The notes: generated from the letters alone by a model not told the origin. Shown: positions 25,743 to 35,360, counted from the first letter of the stretch. The stretch: 64,000 nucleotides of DNA from an uncultured Clostridia bacterium (GCA_934281605.1 CAKQXD010000011.1:20557-84556), one strand, 5' to 3'. Made by a program: numbers and translations.

Positions 25743-26696
25743 ATGATCAATGTTTGTGAGATCTTAGGAACGGAGTATCCCATCATCCAGGGAGCTATGG
25801 CGCGGATCGCAGAATGCAATCTGGCTGCTGCTGTAAGCAACGGCGGGGGACTTGGCATCATCGCATCCGGCGGCGAAAGTGCTGACTGGCTGCGGGATCA
25901 GATCGCGAAAGTAAGAGAGATGACAGACAAGCCTTTTGGCGTAAACATCATGCTTCTGGCAGACAATGTGGAGGAACTGATCGACGTCGTATGTGAAGAG
26001 AAAGTACCGGTGGTAACGACGGGAGCAGGAAATCCGGGCAAGTACATCGCCAAGATGAAGGAAGCAGGCATCAAGGTAGTGCCTGTCGTAGCAAATCTGG
26101 CGCTGGCAACGAGAGTGGAGAGAGCAGGAGCAGATGCAGTCGTAGCAGAAGGAACGGAAGCAGGCGGTCACATCGGTGAGACGACTACCATGGCACTGGT
26201 GCCGCAGATGGTGGATGCCCTCAATATTCCGGTCATCGCAGCAGGCGGTATCGCAGACGGCAGAGGGATCGCAGCAGCTTACATGCTGGGAGCACAGGGT
26301 GTTCAGGTAGGAACGAGATTCCTGGTAGCCAACGAATGTATCGTAGCGCAGGGCTATAAGGACGCTATCATTAAAGCAAAGGATTCTTCCACGGTAGCGA
26401 CTGGCCGGAGCACGGGACATCCGGTGCGGATCATCAAGAACAAGCTGGCAAGAAAAATCCTCTCTCTGGAAAAGCAGAATGCTCCGGAAGAAGAAATCAA
26501 TCAGTTATGTACGGGAACACTGGCAGCCGCTGTACGGGACGGGGATTCCGACAACGGCAACATCATGTCAGGACAGATCGCAGGTCTGGTGAAAAAGGAA
26601 CAGCCTGCGGCAGAGATCATAGAAGAGATGTTTAAGGAGGTAGAAGAGATTTATGAAGATAGGAATCGTATTTGCAGGGCAGGGCGCACAGTATAG
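25743..26696 (+). CDS. fabK: Enoyl-ACP reductase II (FMN-dependent)
   Basis: 317 aa. A nitronate-monooxygenase-like TIM barrel that reduces the enoyl-ACP double bond with NAD(P)H and FMN. The FabK signature EGTEAGGHIG is at about 137-146 with its catalytic His near 144. The FMN-phosphate loops are in AAGGIADGRG and VGTRFLVANEC. GGAGG lies upstream of the start. The C-terminus runs 44 bases into fabD in another frame. The organism therefore uses FabK here rather than FabI; FabK enzymes are naturally insensitive to triclosan. Confidence 0.96.
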   Translation: MINVCEILGTEYPIIQGAMARIAECNLAAAVSNGGGLGIIASGGESADWLRDQIAKVREMTDKPFGVNIMLLADNVEELIDVVCEEKVPVVTTGAGNPGKYIAKMKEAGIKVVPVVANLALATRVERAGADAVVAEGTEAGGHIGETTTMALVPQMVDALNIPVIAAGGIADGRGIAAAYMLGAQGVQVGTRFLVANECIVAQGYKDAIIKAKDSSTVATGRSTGHPVRIIKNKLARKILSLEKQNAPEEEINQLCTGTLAAAVRDGDSDNGNIMSGQIAGLVKKEQPAAEIIEEMFKEVEEIYEDRNRICRAGRTV

Positions 26697-27633
26697 CGGC
26701 ATGGGAAAGGATCTGTATGATTCTTACCCGCAGGCAAAGGAAATTTTCGATCTGGCAGGGGATCAGATCAAGGAATGGTGCTTTGAAGGCGATGCAGAAA
26801 CGTTAAAGCAGACTCACGTGACTCAGCCGACGATCTATACTACAAGCATGGCAGCATATAAGGCGCTGCTGGCAGAGCTGGACAAGAACGACCTGGCTGA
26901 CAAGCTGGAGATCGTAGCCATGGCTGGATTCAGCCTGGGCGAATACTCCGCGCTGACGGCTGCAGGAGCTATCCCGCAGATCAGCGAAGGGGTGGAGATC
27001 GTGGCTAAGAGAGGAACTCTCATGCAGGAAGCAGGTCTCGATGAAAACGGCAACGCCAAGGGAACCATGGCTGCTGCACTGGGCAAGCGGGACAAGATCC
27101 TGGATCTGGTGGAACAGGCAAGAGAAGACGGCATCCTGGAAGGCGTGAACTTCAATTCGCCGAAGCAGACAGTAGTGGCTGGAGACAAAGCCGCCGTAGC
27201 ACGCTTTGCAGAACTGGCGAAGGAAAACCGGATCAAGGCGATCCCCCTCAGCGTAAGCACGGCGTTCCACAGCCCGATGATGATCCCGGCCGCAGAAAAG
27301 CTGAAGGACGTACTGCGTCAGGCAGATCTGAAGGCACCGGAAACGACGGTATATGCAGACGTGACAGCTGACGATATCATGAAGGATTACGACGGCGGCG
27401 ATGTGAAGGACTACCTGGTGGAGATCATGGCGAAACAGGCTATGAGCCCGGTTTACTGGGAGGAGATCATCCGCAGATTTGACGAAAACGGCGTAAAAGC
27501 CATCATCGAAGTAGGTCCGGGAACGACCCTTTCCGGTCTGACGAAAAAAACGTGTAAGGAAATCGCTGCGCTCAACGTAGAGAACGTGGAAACATTGCAG
27601 GAAACCATCGCGCAGCTGAAGGAACTGGTTTAA
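26653..27633 (+). CDS. fabD: Malonyl-CoA:ACP transacylase
   Basis: 326 aa. It loads malonyl groups onto acyl carrier protein. The start shows FAGQGAQYSGMG with the oxyanion Gln. The nucleophile Ser is in GFSLGEY near residue 95 (the usual GHSLG with His replaced by Phe) and the catalytic His is in AFHSPMM near 203. The ATG lies inside the end of fabK, with GGAGG about 13 bases upstream, so translation is probably coupled. Confidence 0.96.
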   Translation: MKIGIVFAGQGAQYSGMGKDLYDSYPQAKEIFDLAGDQIKEWCFEGDAETLKQTHVTQPTIYTTSMAAYKALLAELDKNDLADKLEIVAMAGFSLGEYSALTAAGAIPQISEGVEIVAKRGTLMQEAGLDENGNAKGTMAAALGKRDKILDLVEQAREDGILEGVNFNSPKQTVVAGDKAAVARFAELAKENRIKAIPLSVSTAFHSPMMIPAAEKLKDVLRQADLKAPETTVYADVTADDIMKDYDGGDVKDYLVEIMAKQAMSPVYWEEIIRRFDENGVKAIIEVGPGTTLSGLTKKTCKEIAALNVENVETLQETIAQLKELV

Positions 27634-27651
27634 GAAAGAGAAGGTAGAAAT

Positions 27652-28395
27652 ATGTTACAGGGAAAAACAGCGGTCATCACAGGCGGAGTCAGAGGAATCG
27701 GTAAGTGCATCGCAGAAACATTCTGTAAGAACGGTGCCAACGTGATCATCTGTGACATCAGCAGTCCGGAAGCAGCCGCTAAGACGGAAGAAGAATTAAA
27801 GGCATACGGCACAAGAGTTCGCATGTACAACGGAGATATCACAGATCCGCAGACAGCGGAAAACATCGCGCAGATCATCAAGGACGAGTTCGACAAGAAG
27901 GTCGATATCCTGGTCAACAACGCAGGCATCACCAACGACAAGCTGATGATCAAGATGAAGCCGGAAGATTTCACCAAGGTGATCGATGTAAACCTCAACG
28001 GAGCGTTTTACATGACCAAGGCCATCTCTTCTCTCATGGTAAAACAGAGAAGCGGATCCATCATCAGCATGTCTTCCGTATCAGGTCTTAAGGGCAACCC
28101 GGCGCAGATCAACTACAGCGCATCCAAGGCAGGACTGGTGGGCATGACACTTTCCGCTGCCAAGGAACTGGGCAGAAGAGGCATCCGTGTCAACGGCATC
28201 GCACCTGGATTCGTAGAAACGGATATGACAGCCGTGCTCAGCGACGAACAGAAGGCCAACGCTGCTAAGAACATCAGCATGCAGAGACTGGGACAGCCGC
28301 AGGATATCGCCAATACAGCACTGTATCTGGCATCTGATCTCAGCACATATGTAACAGGACAGATCATTGCCGTAGACGGCGGACTGATCATGTAA
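27652..28395 (+). CDS. fabG: 3-oxoacyl-ACP reductase
   Basis: 247 aa, classical short-chain dehydrogenase. The NADP(H) loop is TGGVRGIGK at 10-18. The catalytic Ser is in SMSSVSG near 140, and Tyr and Lys are in YSASKAG near 152-158. It reduces 3-ketoacyl-ACP in each elongation round. It lies 18 bases after fabD. Confidence 0.96.
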   Translation: MLQGKTAVITGGVRGIGKCIAETFCKNGANVIICDISSPEAAAKTEEELKAYGTRVRMYNGDITDPQTAENIAQIIKDEFDKKVDILVNNAGITNDKLMIKMKPEDFTKVIDVNLNGAFYMTKAISSLMVKQRSGSIISMSSVSGLKGNPAQINYSASKAGLVGMTLSAAKELGRRGIRVNGIAPGFVETDMTAVLSDEQKANAAKNISMQRLGQPQDIANTALYLASDLSTYVTGQIIAVDGGLIM

Positions 28396-28455
28396 AAATT
28401 GATCGTTTAAGAGATGAGAGAGACAAAAACGAGTATTTGGGGAGGAAAAAATCAA

Positions 28456-29688
28456 ATGGAAAAGAGAGTAGTTGTGACCGGGATCGGCGTGGTATCTCCG
28501 GTTGGAAATAATGTGGAATCCATGTGGGAGTCCATCAAGGCTGGAAAGCACGGCATCGCGGAGATCACCAGATTCGATCTGGAAGGACATAAGGTGACGC
28601 TGGCTGCGGAAGTCAAGGATTTCGACTTCGGCGACAAGAGAGCGGCCAAGAGACTGGACATCGCGGATCAGTACGCGCTGGTAGCTGCCAGAGAAGCAGT
28701 TGCAGACAGCGGTATCGTCAGCGGTGAAAACGTAGACCCGGATCGCTTCGGCATTTACGGCGGAACAGGTATCGGCGGAATTTCTACCATGGAGCACGAA
28801 GTGGAAAAGTGCGTAAAGAGAGGCAATCTGGCAAGAGCGTCCGCTCTGCTGGTGCCGATGATGATGCCGAACGCTATCGCAGGAAACATCTCCATGGAGT
28901 TCAACGCCAAGGGCGCAAGCTTCGGTATCGTTTCCGCATGTGCAGCAGGTACCCACAATATCGGCGAAGCATATAGAAACATCAAGCACGGATATAACGA
29001 CGTGGTAATGGCAGGCGGTGCAGAATCCGTTCTGGCGCCGGTATCCTTCTCCGGCTTTGCCAATATGACAGCAATGAACACGACGACAGATCCGGACAGA
29101 GCGTCCATCCCGTTCGATGTGGAACGAAGCGGATTCATCCTGGGCGAGGGCGCAGGATTCCTGATCCTGGAAGAACTGGAACACGCGAAAAACAGAGGTG
29201 CTAAGATCTACGGTGAAATCGTAGGATATGGTGCAACCTCCGACGCATACCACATCACATCGCCGGATCCGGAAGGAGAAGGTGCTGCCAAGGCTATCCG
29301 CATGGCTATCAAGGAAGCCGGCATCACACCGGACGACATCGATTACATCAATGCCCACGGTACCGGCACGCCGTACAACGATGCGTTTGAAACCATCGCC
29401 ATCAAGAAGGTGTTCGGCGACGATACCAAGGTTCCGGTAAGCTCCACCAAGAGCATGACGGGCCACCTGCTGGGTGCAGCCGGCGGTCTGGAAGCTGTAA
29501 TTTGTGCAAAGGTGCTGACCGAGGGATTCATCCCGCCGACAGTTGGTCTGCAGAAGCCGGATCCGGAGCTGGATCTGGACTATGTACCGAACGAAGGAAG
29601 AGAGGCGGATGTGAAGTACATCCTGTCCAACTCCCTGGGATTCGGCGGTCACAACGGAACTCTGATCATGAAGAAGTTCGAAGACTAA
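28456..29688 (+). CDS. fabF: Beta-ketoacyl-ACP synthase II
   Basis: 410 aa. The elongating condensing enzyme. The active-site Cys is in SACAAGTHNIG near 163, with the two histidines in NAHGTGTPYND near 300 and KSMTGHLLGAAGG near 337. The ATG at 28456 is chosen because GGGGAGGA lies upstream; the open frame begins 14 codons earlier without a ribosome site. No acpP gene lies in the 60 bases between fabG and fabF, nor elsewhere in the operon. Confidence 0.97.
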   Translation: MEKRVVVTGIGVVSPVGNNVESMWESIKAGKHGIAEITRFDLEGHKVTLAAEVKDFDFGDKRAAKRLDIADQYALVAAREAVADSGIVSGENVDPDRFGIYGGTGIGGISTMEHEVEKCVKRGNLARASALLVPMMMPNAIAGNISMEFNAKGASFGIVSACAAGTHNIGEAYRNIKHGYNDVVMAGGAESVLAPVSFSGFANMTAMNTTTDPDRASIPFDVERSGFILGEGAGFLILEELEHAKNRGAKIYGEIVGYGATSDAYHITSPDPEGEGAAKAIRMAIKEAGITPDDIDYINAHGTGTPYNDAFETIAIKKVFGDDTKVPVSSTKSMTGHLLGAAGGLEAVICAKVLTEGFIPPTVGLQKPDPELDLDYVPNEGREADVKYILSNSLGFGGHNGTLIMKKFED

Positions 29689-29731
29689 GAATAGATGAAA
29701 TGCAGGCTGCGGCCTGCGGCAGGAAGTAACA

Positions 29732-29764
29732 GGCAGACCCGGGACGTGTCATTTCGGGTCTGTC
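29732..29764 (+). other. Intra-operon hairpin between fabF and fabZ
   Basis: The stem GGCAGACCCG/CGGGTCTGTC around a 13-base loop is followed by TCATCTTA, not a real T-run. A smaller GCAGG/CCTGC hairpin precedes it at 29702-29717. They may moderate read-through to fabZ or protect the upstream mRNA. Confidence 0.5.
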
Positions 29765-29792
29765 ATCTTAATAAGGTAAGGAGAAGACGATC

Positions 29793-30218
29793 ATGCTGAT
29801 GAATAGAGAACAGATCAAGGAAGTGCTGCCTCACAGAGAGCCGTTCCTTCTGGTCGATGAAGTAGAAGAAATGGAAGTAGGCAAATCCATCGTAGCGAAG
29901 AAATATGTGACGGAAGACGAATATTATTTTCAGGGTCACTTCCCGGGAAGACCGATCATGCCGGGCGTGCTGATCGTGGAGTCCCTGGCACAGGCCGGCG
30001 GCATCACCGTGCTGTCCCTTCCGGAGAACAAAGGCAAGCTGGCGGTATTCGCATCCATTAAGAACGCCAAGTTCAAGAGACAGGTGGTTCCGGGAGACGT
30101 GCTGACTCTGAAGGTTACCATGGAACGTCTGCGCAAGACGGCTGGATCAGGTCTGGCAGAAGCCTATGTTGGGGACGAACTGGCTTGCAAGTGCGAGATC
30201 ATGTTCGCGTTTGATTAG
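29793..30218 (+). CDS. fabZ: 3-hydroxyacyl-ACP dehydratase FabZ
   Basis: 141 aa hot-dog fold. The catalytic His is in YFQGHFPGRPIMPG near 49 and the Glu in LIVESLAQAGG near 64. It makes the trans-2-enoyl-ACP substrate for FabK. AAGGAG lies upstream of the ATG. The next gene starts 12 bases later and uses a ribosome site that overlaps the fabZ stop. Confidence 0.96.
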   Translation: MLMNREQIKEVLPHREPFLLVDEVEEMEVGKSIVAKKYVTEDEYYFQGHFPGRPIMPGVLIVESLAQAGGITVLSLPENKGKLAVFASIKNAKFKRQVVPGDVLTLKVTMERLRKTAGSGLAEAYVGDELACKCEIMFAFD

Positions 30219-30230
30219 GAGTTTGATTTC

Positions 30231-31703
30231 GTGGATAAAGATCTCAATAAGATACACGCATCGATGAGGAATCTTTTCGGTCTTGTCCATCGGCTGGAGG
30301 ATGAAGCGGTCAAGGCTTCGGAGTTCAGTGATCTTTCCAGAGCGGAGATCAATGCCATCATGGCCATCGGGACCGGACGGCCCAAAACGATGACTCACGT
30401 GGCCAATATTTTGGAAATCAGTGTCAGTACGCTGACCACGACCATCAATAAATTAGTCAAAAAAGGATATGTGGAACGTCTGCGGGATGACAAGGATCGC
30501 CGGATCGTCAAGATCGGTCTCAGCGATAAAGGCGTTGCCGCAGCAACGGAGCGGGATTCCTTTCTGGAGGAGCTGCTGCAGGGTGCAGTGGCACAGGTGG
30601 AACCTGACAAATTGCGATATTTTATATCGACTATAGACAATATCAATCAGTATTTTCTGGCGAAAAGCAGTATGTCGTATGTAAAGACGGCGCCTTTTGC
30701 GCTGGAGCCTTTGCAGCTGGGTAAAAAAGATCTTCCGATCCCTATCGTACAGGCCGGCATGAGCCTGGGGATCGCCGGGTCGAACCTGGCGTCCGCGGTA
30801 GCGGCGGAAGGCGGTCTGGGACTTATCGGAGCGTCGGACATCGGCTGGCAGCGAGACGATTTTGCAGAAGACCGGACGGGAGCCAATGCAAAGGCTTTGC
30901 AGGAGAAGCTGGCGGAAGCGCTGAAGCTGCGCAGGAAGCGCTCCGGCAAGGGGCTGATCGGCGTCAGCGTGCTGTGGGGAAGTCACGAGGCGCGGGAGTA
31001 CGTCAAGGTCGCTGCAAAGAGCGGTGCGGAGGTCATCGTGGCAAGCGGACTTCCGACGGATCTGCCTAAGTACTGCACGGATAAAAACATCGCATTGATT
31101 CCGGTGGTATCCTCCCGGAGAGGGGCTGCCGCCATCGTGCGAAACTGGACACAGAAATACAACAGAGTGCCGGACGCCTTTATTTTGCAGGGTCCCTTCG
31201 CGGCGGGACTTCTGGGATTCAAGGAAGAACAGCTGGACCGGGCCGAGCAGGAGTGGGGCAGGATCATTTCCGATGTGAAGTCGGAGGTCTCCAAGCTGGA
31301 ACACTGTCCGCTGCTGGTAGGCGGGGGCATCTACCGCAGAGAAGATGCGGAGATGGTCTATAAATACGGTGCTGACGGGATTCTTCTGGGAACGCGGTTC
31401 GTGACAACGGAGGAATGTGACGCGCCGGATGCATACAAACAGTTGTATTTGAACTGTCGTAAAAATGATGTTACAATAATCAGAAGCCCGATGAAAACAT
31501 CGGTGCGGACGATGAAGACAGGTCTTGCGCAGAAGCTTGCGGAGCGGGGTGAGGATTCCTACGACCTCTTCGAAGCGGTGCGGCGCAGCGTGGCAGGAGA
31601 TCCGGAGAACGGTCTGGTATTCTGCAGTGAAAACGCCGGACTTGCGGATAAAATCGATACCGTAAAAGATGTTTTCCGGGAGTTTACCACGCAGAAAAAG
31701 TGA
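30231..31703 (+). CDS. MarR-family DNA-binding domain fused to a FabK/nitronate-monooxygenase-like flavin barrel
   Basis: 490 aa in one uninterrupted frame. Residues 1-140 are a MarR winged helix (TMTHVANILEISVSTLTTTINKL, wing RLRDDKDRRIV). Residues about 150-490 are a FabK-like TIM barrel beginning PIVQAGMSLGIAGSNLASAVA. The phosphate loops for FMN are kept (VGGGIYRRED near 363 and GILLGTRFVT near 384). The FabK catalytic segment EGTEAGGHIG is replaced by QGPFAAGLLG near 320, so the catalytic His is gone. This suggests a flavin-bound sensor controlling the operon rather than a working reductase; that is inference. The start is GTG with AGGAG upstream. A TTTGA-N3-TCAAA palindrome stands on the operon promoter. 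Confidence 0.9.
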   Translation: MDKDLNKIHASMRNLFGLVHRLEDEAVKASEFSDLSRAEINAIMAIGTGRPKTMTHVANILEISVSTLTTTINKLVKKGYVERLRDDKDRRIVKIGLSDKGVAAATERDSFLEELLQGAVAQVEPDKLRYFISTIDNINQYFLAKSSMSYVKTAPFALEPLQLGKKDLPIPIVQAGMSLGIAGSNLASAVAAEGGLGLIGASDIGWQRDDFAEDRTGANAKALQEKLAEALKLRRKRSGKGLIGVSVLWGSHEAREYVKVAAKSGAEVIVASGLPTDLPKYCTDKNIALIPVVSSRRGAAAIVRNWTQKYNRVPDAFILQGPFAAGLLGFKEEQLDRAEQEWGRIISDVKSEVSKLEHCPLLVGGGIYRREDAEMVYKYGADGILLGTRFVTTEECDAPDAYKQLYLNCRKNDVTIIRSPMKTSVRTMKTGLAQKLAERGEDSYDLFEAVRRSVAGDPENGLVFCSENAGLADKIDTVKDVFREFTTQKK

Positions 31704-31712
31704 GGAAGACCG

Positions 31713-34700
31713 ATGCTGAATATTTATTACGGCGGCGAGAACATCGAGAAAGAAAAATTCATATTTGAACACATAAAAGGCAGATCTCTGCTGCTTGTAC
31801 CGGATCAGTTTTCCCTGCAGGCAGAAAGAGATGCCTTTTTTTATCTTCAGAAAAAAGGACTGATGGATCTGGCTGTCGTGGATTTCTCGGCGCTGGGCTA
31901 TAAAATTTTACAAGAAACGGGCGGTCAAGTGCCGCCTTTGATCGATAAATACGGCAGGCATATGCTGCTGACTCGGATCTTGGAGGAGAGCGACGACGCA
32001 CTGAAAATCTATAAGGGCGTCCGCGGCAAAAATTCGTTTATCGAGCGGGTCAACATGCTGATCTCGGAGATGAAGCGCTCTGAGGTGAACGTGGATATGC
32101 TGCGGGAGGCGGCGGAATCTCTGGAGGATTCCAGCTTTCTCAAGTACAAGCTGGACGACATCGTGACCCTGTTTTCCCTGTACGAGGAGGCTATTGCCGA
32201 CAAGTATCTGGATTCGGAGGATTATATTACGTTTTACGGTGACAAGCTGCTGGATTCGTCTCTGGTGGTGGCGTGCGACGTCTGGGTCTACGGATTCGAC
32301 ACGTTCACGCCGAAGAACATGCTGGTGCTGGAGCGGATCCTGAAAACGGCCCGGAGCCTGAACATCGTTATGACCTGGGAGGACCCTGCAAAGGATCCGG
32401 CCGGGGAGTCTTCGTCGAATGGGGTGCCTAAGGCAGCCGGTGAAGCTGCATCAGTGCTCGCTGGCAGCTCAGCAGCCTGCGGCGATGCCGGATTTCTGGC
32501 GGCGGACGACCGGGAGGATCTGTTCTCTCTGACGGGATATGTGATCCGCAGCCTGGTGGAAATGGCTGAAGACCTTAACGAAGATGTGACATGTCAGGCC
32601 ATTCCAGGGTCTGTCAGAGACAACCTTTGGAGAAAGCAGACGCGAGAAGCATCAGAGCGTTCGGAGGATGCTTTGCAGAAAAAAGAATCCCGCATCACCG
32701 CTGTGTGTGCCTCCAATATCTATGCCGAAGCCGACAGGGCGGCGGCGTATATTTTAAAGCTGGTGCGGGAGCACGGATACAGGTTTGGCGACATCGTTGT
32801 GGTCTGCAATGATACGGGACTTAGGACCGGTGTGCTCCGGCGGACTTTCGTGCGCTGGGGGATCCCGGTGTTCATCGATCAGAAACGCAAGGTGATGCAC
32901 CATCCGGCGGTAGGATTCCTGCTGTCCTTACTGGAGATCATTGGAAACGGTTACAGGGACAGTGCTGTGATGCAGCTGATCAAGTCGGGATTTCTGGGAT
33001 TTACGGAAGACGAAACGGAAGCGCTGGAAAACTATGCGGAGCAGTTTAAAATCAGGGGAAATCTTTGGAAAAAACCGTTTTCCCGCATGGGTGATACTTA
33101 CACGGCGGAGGATCTCAATGCTTTCAACGGACTGCGGGAGCAGGTGGTGTCTCTCATCGAAACGGCGCGGGAACGGATCGGCAGGTACAATACAGCCGGA
33201 GAGAAGATCAAAGGTCTTTACGGCTTTCTGGCTGATGATTTTATGATGGAAGATCGGATCGAAGCCATGGCGCTGGCGCAGCAGGAAACAGGATTCCTGG
33301 AAGGAGCGGCCGAGACGGCTCAGAGCTGGAACGTGATCTGCCGCATCTTCGATCAGATCGTGGAGACCGTCGGTGAAGAGCGGCTGTCAGGCAAAGCTCT
33401 CCGTCAGATCGTGGAGGCAGGACTTGCCGAAATGGAAATCGGTATCGTACCGGCCAATCCGGACAGCGTGCTGGTGGGAACCATGCAGCGAACCAGGACC
33501 GGACGGGTGAAAGCTCTGCTTGTGCTGGGAGCCAACGAGGGACTGCTGCCTTTGCAGAAAACGGAGGAAGGCCTTCTCAGCGAGCGGGAAAAAGCTGTTT
33601 TAGAGGAGATGAAGCTGGAATTTTCCAGAACGGAGGATATGGTCAAACAGGAAGAACGTTTGGCGATTTACAGGACGTTATCCCAGCCGGAGGAGCGGCT
33701 CTATATCAGCTGCAGCAGGATCGATGAAGCGGGAGGCGAGCTGCGGCCGTCCGGCGTGTTCCGGGAACTGGAGGTTTTCCTGCAAAGTCATGCTGATTCG
33801 GATGAACCGGTGGTCCTGGGCGATCTGGAGGACGATGAGGTGACGGAAATCGCTGTATCGCCGAAGGGGACAATATCGTATCTGACCGATGCGTTCCGAG
33901 ACTATTTGGAGGACGGTGAGATCGAGGATGACTGGCTGTATGCAGGACTCTGGTACGGAAGCCGCGAGCCGGAGGAGCTGGCGCGGATCCGGCGGGGCAT
34001 GGAGTTTGACAACCGGCAGAATGCTCTTGGAGGCAAGCTGGCGGACGCTCTGTATCGTGGAGATCGGCGGGCGATCGAGGCCAGTGCGTCGCGGCTGGAG
34101 AAGTACAGCGGCTGTCCGTTTGCTCATTTTATCAGCTACGGACTGAGGCCGGAGGAACTGCGGGTCTTTGAAATGGGACCGCGTGAGATCGGTGATATTT
34201 ATCACGAGTGTATCATGAAGCTTTCGCAGCGGCTGACGGCCGGTGCTTGCGGAGATGCAGCTGGCGCAGGCTCTTTGCAGGGGGCTGAAGCGGCGCCTGT
34301 CGCTATTACGGATCCCGATTCCCGGTGGATGCAGATCACTCAGGATGAATGCCGGGAAGAGATCCGGAGCATTTTGCAGGAGGAGACGGGGGTATACCGG
34401 GAAGGTCTGCTGGCGTCGGGACGAAATGAATCCTACCGGACGGAGCGGATCGTGGATATCTGCAGCCGGGCGGCATGGGCTATGATCGGACAGGTGCGAA
34501 AGGGCAGGATCAAGGAAATGTATTTCGAACAGCCTTTTGCCCGTGGTGCGGAGCTGCCGCCGATCCGGGTGTCTGCCGGGGAGCACGAAGTCCTGATCAA
34601 GGGTAAGATCGACAGAATGGACGTGCTGGAGCTGCCGGAGCACGGATCGGATGCGGATGATGCTCCGGAAACCGCCGGGGATGAGGCCTTTGCAGACCGG

Positions 34701-35303
34701 ACAGCTCCGGAAACCGCCGTGCGGATCGTCGATTATAAAACCGGCGGGGATGCGGTGGATGTGGAACACTTCCGCAGTGGATACAAACTGCAGCTGATGC
34801 TGTATCTGAAAGCTGCGACTCAGAAGCAGGACGTGCAGCCGGCCGGAGTGTTCCTGTTCAAGATACGGGAAATCGATAACGATGCAGATGTGAAGTCGAT
34901 CGCGCCTGGCGTGGAAGCCACCGAAGAACGGATGGAGGACGCCTATAAATTAGAAGGTATCGTGCTGGACGATATGGAAATGATCGGCTCCATGGATACG
35001 GAGCTGGCGGGGACTTCCAAGGTCATCCCTATCAAGTATGTGAAGAAGAGCGGCGCTTACGCCAGCTCGGCGGGCGGTTATCTGTTCACCCGGGAGGAAT
35101 TCGATGAACTGTCTCAGCAGGTGGACAGCCAGGTGGAGCGGATCTGTCAGGAGATCTGCGACGGCAGGATCGACATCCGTCCGAAAAAAGAAAAGAAAAA
35201 AGACCTGGAGGGCAAGCACCGAACATCGTGTAAATACTGCTCGTATAAGAGCATCTGCATGTTTGACACCGCCTTCCCGGGCTGCTGGTACGAACGAGTA
35301 TAA
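31713..35303 (+). CDS. addB: ATP-dependent nuclease subunit B
   Basis: 1196 aa, normal for AddB. With AddA it processes double-strand breaks for recombination. The N-terminus has the helicase-like fold (LLVPDQFSLQAE). The C-terminal RecB-type nuclease motif is in KGKIDRMD and VDYKTGG near residues 966-1012. The Fe-S staple cysteines are in GCPFAHF near 798 and CKYCSYKSICMFD near 1174. A low-complexity Ala/Ser/Gly stretch near 230-265 is a likely linker. It starts 9 bases after the MarR-FabK gene. addA is not in the window; it should normally be adjacent but is not next to this 3' end. Confidence 0.95.
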   Translation: MLNIYYGGENIEKEKFIFEHIKGRSLLLVPDQFSLQAERDAFFYLQKKGLMDLAVVDFSALGYKILQETGGQVPPLIDKYGRHMLLTRILEESDDALKIYKGVRGKNSFIERVNMLISEMKRSEVNVDMLREAAESLEDSSFLKYKLDDIVTLFSLYEEAIADKYLDSEDYITFYGDKLLDSSLVVACDVWVYGFDTFTPKNMLVLERILKTARSLNIVMTWEDPAKDPAGESSSNGVPKAAGEAASVLAGSSAACGDAGFLAADDREDLFSLTGYVIRSLVEMAEDLNEDVTCQAIPGSVRDNLWRKQTREASERSEDALQKKESRITAVCASNIYAEADRAAAYILKLVREHGYRFGDIVVVCNDTGLRTGVLRRTFVRWGIPVFIDQKRKVMHHPAVGFLLSLLEIIGNGYRDSAVMQLIKSGFLGFTEDETEALENYAEQFKIRGNLWKKPFSRMGDTYTAEDLNAFNGLREQVVSLIETARERIGRYNTAGEKIKGLYGFLADDFMMEDRIEAMALAQQETGFLEGAAETAQSWNVICRIFDQIVETVGEERLSGKALRQIVEAGLAEMEIGIVPANPDSVLVGTMQRTRTGRVKALLVLGANEGLLPLQKTEEGLLSEREKAVLEEMKLEFSRTEDMVKQEERLAIYRTLSQPEERLYISCSRIDEAGGELRPSGVFRELEVFLQSHADSDEPVVLGDLEDDEVTEIAVSPKGTISYLTDAFRDYLEDGEIEDDWLYAGLWYGSREPEELARIRRGMEFDNRQNALGGKLADALYRGDRRAIEASASRLEKYSGCPFAHFISYGLRPEELRVFEMGPREIGDIYHECIMKLSQRLTAGACGDAAGAGSLQGAEAAPVAITDPDSRWMQITQDECREEIRSILQEETGVYREGLLASGRNESYRTERIVDICSRAAWAMIGQVRKGRIKEMYFEQPFARGAELPPIRVSAGEHEVLIKGKIDRMDVLELPEHGSDADDAPETAGDEAFADRTAPETAVRIVDYKTGGDAVDVEHFRSGYKLQLMLYLKAATQKQDVQPAGVFLFKIREIDNDADVKSIAPGVEATEERMEDAYKLEGIVLDDMEMIGSMDTELAGTSKVIPIKYVKKSGAYASSAGGYLFTREEFDELSQQVDSQVERICQEICDGRIDIRPKKEKKKDLEGKHRTSCKYCSYKSICMFDTAFPGCWYERV

Positions 35304-35317
35304 ATTAATAAACATAC

Positions 35318-35360
35318 GAAAAAAGGATGCTGTACGCAGATTGCGGAGCATCCTTTTTCG
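35318..35360. terminator. Bidirectional intrinsic terminator
   Basis: CGAAAAAAGGATGCT (35318-35332) pairs with AGCATCCTTTTTCG (35347-35360). The A-run and T-run serve the addB transcript and could also serve the convergent tetR transcript. Confidence 0.88.

Noticed and set aside
28081..29652. 523-aa open frame antisense to fabG-fabF
   Set aside because: A shadow of two certain genes; Cys/His-rich with no recognisable domain.
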